DNA of 64,000 nt from JBFMDN01 sp040753915 (lineage in GTDB: Bacteria > Desulfobacterota > Desulfomonilia > Desulfomonilales > Desulfomonilaceae). The DNA is taken from contig JBFMDN010000010.1 in assembly GCA_040753915.1 (NCBI GenBank), positions 49,854-113,853 of the forward strand, read 5' to 3'. A model generated the notes under the pieces. That model was not told the DNA's origin and made no database searches. It saw only the letters and a program-made list of their open reading frames with translations. The position numbers and the translations under genes were made by a program. Below, piece after piece: positions 62,270 through 64,000 of the stretch (the stretch's first letter is position 1; every line of letters starts with the position of its first letter).

Positions 62270-62274
62270 CCCCC
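62260..62274. repeat. Third, partial copy of the REP-like arm
   Basis: TCAAGCCTGACCCCC resembles the end of the arm at 31231-31252 (CCTGACCCC core preceded by TCAAG). It overlaps the stop of the DUF5615 gene. Confidence 0.45.
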
Positions 62275-62347
62275 GTATGCCGCCCTGGGTGTATCAGCGC
62301 GGCTGCTCAATAACCCGTTGATTATATGACCATATGTCGTCACCGAG

Positions 62348-62376
62348 TTGACAAGGGGAGCTATTTGGTTGATAAT
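62348..62376 (+). promoter_or_regulatory. Sigma-70 promoter of the HTH-GHKL gene
   Basis: TTGACA (62348-62353), a 17-base spacer, and GATAAT (62371-62376): near-consensus. Transcription should start around 62383, inside the adjacent dyad. Confidence 0.7.
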
Positions 62377-62378
62377 AA

Positions 62379-62396
62379 TGACAACTTTTCTTGTCA
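62379..62396. promoter_or_regulatory. Operator dyad at the transcription start
   Basis: TGACAA-CTTTTC-TTGTCA is a perfect 6-6-6 dyad placed over +1 of the preceding promoter. Autoregulation by the HTH domain of the downstream protein is likely. Confidence 0.55.
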
Positions 62397-62413
62397 AAAA
62401 TGGAGTTGTTGCC

Positions 62414-63448
62414 ATGGCCAAGTTGCCAAAACGGTCCCAGGAAATTCGGCGTTTCATACTGGAGAACTTGAGACAACACCCGACAGACATTCTCAAGGTG
62501 GCATCGGAAAGATTCAGAGTTTCCCGCCAGGCGATCAGTGGGCATCTCAAGAGGCTGGTCGATGAGGGATCCCTCGTCGGTCAGGGGACCAGACGCACGC
62601 GGAGGTACTCGCTCCGGGTCCTCGTAGAACGCGACTTTTCTTACAATCTAAGAGGACTTGCAGAGGATATCGTCTGGCGACGTGATATTGCGCCGTTGCT
62701 GGCAGACCTAAGACCGAATGTTAAAGCCATTTGGCAGTTCGGCGTCACCGAGATGTTAAACAATGCGATTGATCATTCAGGAGGGACAGTAGCCATCGTG
62801 CGAGTGAAACGAACAGCGGTAGACACTGCAGTGGATGTTGTCGATGATGGAGAGGGGATTTTTGCAAAGATTCAAAGAGAAATGGGCCTAGAAGATGAGC
62901 AACATGCTATCCTAGAGCTACATAAAGGCAAATTGACCACCGATCCCGTCAACCACACAGGAGAAGGGATCTTTTTCGCGTCTCGAATGTTTGACCAGTT
63001 TTTCATCGTCTCTGGGGAGACAATCTTTGTTCACGATTCCTCCAAAGACGAAGGTTTCGTCGAAGGCTTTGTTCGCATGCCTGGTGGGACGATTGTTTCG
63101 ATGTGGCTGAAGAATGAAACGAACAAGACGACCAAGGCAGTCTTTGACGCTTTTACCGATGATGACTTCGGCTTCACCACAACGGTGGTGCCTGTCCACT
63201 TGGCCAGATACGGCGAGGAAGCCTTGGTGTCCCGTTCTCAAGCGAAGAGATTGCTGGCTCGTTTCGATAAGTTCAGAAAGGTGATGCTTGACTTCAAGGG
63301 TGTCAAGGAAATAGGGCGAGCGTTCGCTGACGAGATATTCCGGGTCTTTGCACAAGCTCACCCCGAAGTGATGCTAATGACCGAACATACAAACCCAGAC
63401 ATAGATCAAATGATCAACCAAGCCAGGCGCGGATTGTCTCAAGATTGA
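62414..63448 (+). CDS. HTH-GHKL ATPase-STAS-like (DUF4325) protein
   Basis: 344 residues from ATG 62414 (GGAG 8 bases upstream). N-terminal winged helix (F-R-V-S-R-Q-A-I-S-G-H-L-K-R-L), then a GHKL ATP-binding module (N-N-A-I-D-H-S-G-G, D-D-G-E-G-I-F, G-E-G-I-F-F-A-S-R-M), then a C-terminal STAS-like DUF4325 domain (L-D-F-K-G-V-K-E-I-G-R-A-F-A-D-E-I). The parts recall an anti-sigma kinase joined to its antagonist. DNA-binding output is likely; the signal is unknown. Confidence 0.85.
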   Translation: MAKLPKRSQEIRRFILENLRQHPTDILKVASERFRVSRQAISGHLKRLVDEGSLVGQGTRRTRRYSLRVLVERDFSYNLRGLAEDIVWRRDIAPLLADLRPNVKAIWQFGVTEMLNNAIDHSGGTVAIVRVKRTAVDTAVDVVDDGEGIFAKIQREMGLEDEQHAILELHKGKLTTDPVNHTGEGIFFASRMFDQFFIVSGETIFVHDSSKDEGFVEGFVRMPGGTIVSMWLKNETNKTTKAVFDAFTDDDFGFTTTVVPVHLARYGEEALVSRSQAKRLLARFDKFRKVMLDFKGVKEIGRAFADEIFRVFAQAHPEVMLMTEHTNPDIDQMINQARRGLSQD

Positions 63449-63573
63449 AAAGGAACGCACTGCACGAGAAAACCTGCTTCGACGTGGAAACGTTTTTCGA
63501 CAAACCCGTGACGGTGGACGTGGGCATGCGGGATCAGGCTTGACGTGTCCATATTTGAGCTTATTCTCGTCTG

Positions 63574-63726
63574 ATGGCACAAAGAGCACGCAGACAGTAT
63601 CCAGACGCTGTCTCTCACGTGATGCTCCGCGGGAACGGTGGCCAGGACATTTTCTCGCCCACGTTGCCTGGAATAGGGACACTGACTCGCCGGATTACCT
63701 GGAGGATCGGTATCGGCAGCAACTGA
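63574..63726 (+). pseudogene. Y1 (IS200/REP-associated) transposase remnant
   Basis: The first 27 codons (M-A-Q-R-A-R-R-Q-Y-P-D-A-V-S-H-V, then L-R-G-N-G-G-Q-D-I-F) match the N-terminus of RAYT-type Y1 transposases. After that the frame loses similarity and stops at 63726. The H-x-H and catalytic Tyr regions are missing. May be the source of the repeats at 31126 and 62260. Confidence 0.6.
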
Positions 63727-63905
63727 AGGAATTCCCTCTTTCTCAGGGCACCATCAAGAAGGAACTTATCACCGAGGATTGGGAGGCAATCTTCAAGAGA
63801 ATGCTCGATTACAAATGGCACAGCTTCTCCAACGACCGGCGTGTCATCACTGTTTGCGAACACACTGCCCGTGAGACTCGCGTTCCGCACCCCCACAAAC
63901 AGTAG
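63660..63905 (+). pseudogene. Fragment of an unrecognised coding frame
   Basis: In a different frame from the transposase remnant, about 81 codons read W-N-R-D-T-D-S-P-D-Y-L-E-D-R-Y and on to W-E-A-I-F-K-R-M-L-D-Y-K-W-H-S-F-S-N-D-R-R, with good codon pattern, ending at TAG 63903-63905. It has no start of its own and looks like the 3' end of a gene whose 5' part was replaced by the transposase debris. Confidence 0.35.
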
Positions 63906-63907
63906 GT

Positions 63908-64000
63908 GTGGTATTTTTTTCGTCGTTAAATACGAAAAGTGATTACAGGGACTTGTACGAAGCAATGGAATATGGTACGCAGGGGGAGCTTTTGAAGGAG
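63908..64000 (+). CDS. Possible start of a gene running out of the window
   Basis: An open frame from 63908 (GTG) or 63965 (ATG) reads D-Y-R-D-L-Y-E-A-M-E-Y-G-T-Q-G-E-L-L-K-E to the window end. Too short to identify. Confidence 0.2.
   Translation, partial: MVFFSSLNTKSDYRDLYEAMEYGTQGELLKE

Noticed and set aside
1..64000. CRISPR arrays, tRNA or rRNA genes
   Set aside because: No evenly spaced direct repeats, cloverleaf or rRNA core sequence was found by reading both strands.

Overview
The window (about 55% G+C by eye, Gram-negative gene content) looks like a chromosomal segment of an anaerobic member of the Desulfobacterota, probably a sulfate-reducing or syntrophic lineage of the Desulfomonile/Syntrophobacter kind. 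This is an inference from gene content: a UGA-decoded SelW-like selenoprotein, a five-gene HoxEFUYH hydrogenase, an HdrD/HmcF-like CCG protein next to a multiheme cytochrome, and sigma-54 control of a carbon-use operon. No rRNA, tRNA or CRISPR array was seen.

Layout. 1-5448 (+): the end of a membrane TPR protein, a FAD oxidoreductase, a short selenoprotein hidden by an in-frame TGA at 2579, an EI24 membrane protein, a zinc-ribbon protein and a dGTPase-like HD hydrolase. 5520-9801 (-): a translationally coupled ECF sigma/zinc-finger anti-sigma pair followed by an exported caspase-ankyrin protein. 10008-19506: small secreted proteins, nitroreductase, TPR protein, rpiB, transketolase and a GT-C-like membrane protein. 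19575-24941 (-): a thioester alpha-2-macroglobulin. 25631-30529 (-): hoxEFUYH. 30530-36405: repeats, a lipoprotein, a Wza-like exporter, a putative outer-membrane protein, and arsR-arsM. 36454-39520 (-): MaoC, a decayed HEPN/MNT toxin-antitoxin pair, an SDR and thiC.

The most notable part is 39521-56350. A divergent control region carries three 17-bp palindromes (TGTTCG-N5-CGAACA) between two sigma-54-type promoters: one reads left into thiC, the other right into a long operon resembling acetoin dehydrogenase (E2, E3, a natural LipB-LipA fusion, Lin0512, E1alpha, E1beta, an AcoX-like ATP-NAD kinase, DUF6506). The run continues into three abutting genes: an 11-haem c-type cytochrome fused to a b-type membrane domain, a GcvH-like lipoyl carrier, and an HdrD-like CCG iron-sulfur protein. 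An AcoR-type sigma-54 activator, a PTPS homologue and a lipoate ligase close the locus. I propose that the three-gene module takes electrons from a protein-bound dihydrolipoyl group and passes them to the membrane or periplasm, in parallel with the NAD-linked E3. thiC would supply the thiamine diphosphate of E1 and LipBA/LplA the lipoyl groups. This combination is the best candidate here for an undescribed system.

56671-64000: two AraC-type regulators, DUF3795, a DMT transporter, an unknown protein, a DUF433/DUF5615 toxin-antitoxin pair whose toxin end runs into a REP-like repeat, an HTH-GHKL-STAS-like protein with its own promoter and operator, and transposase debris at the right edge.
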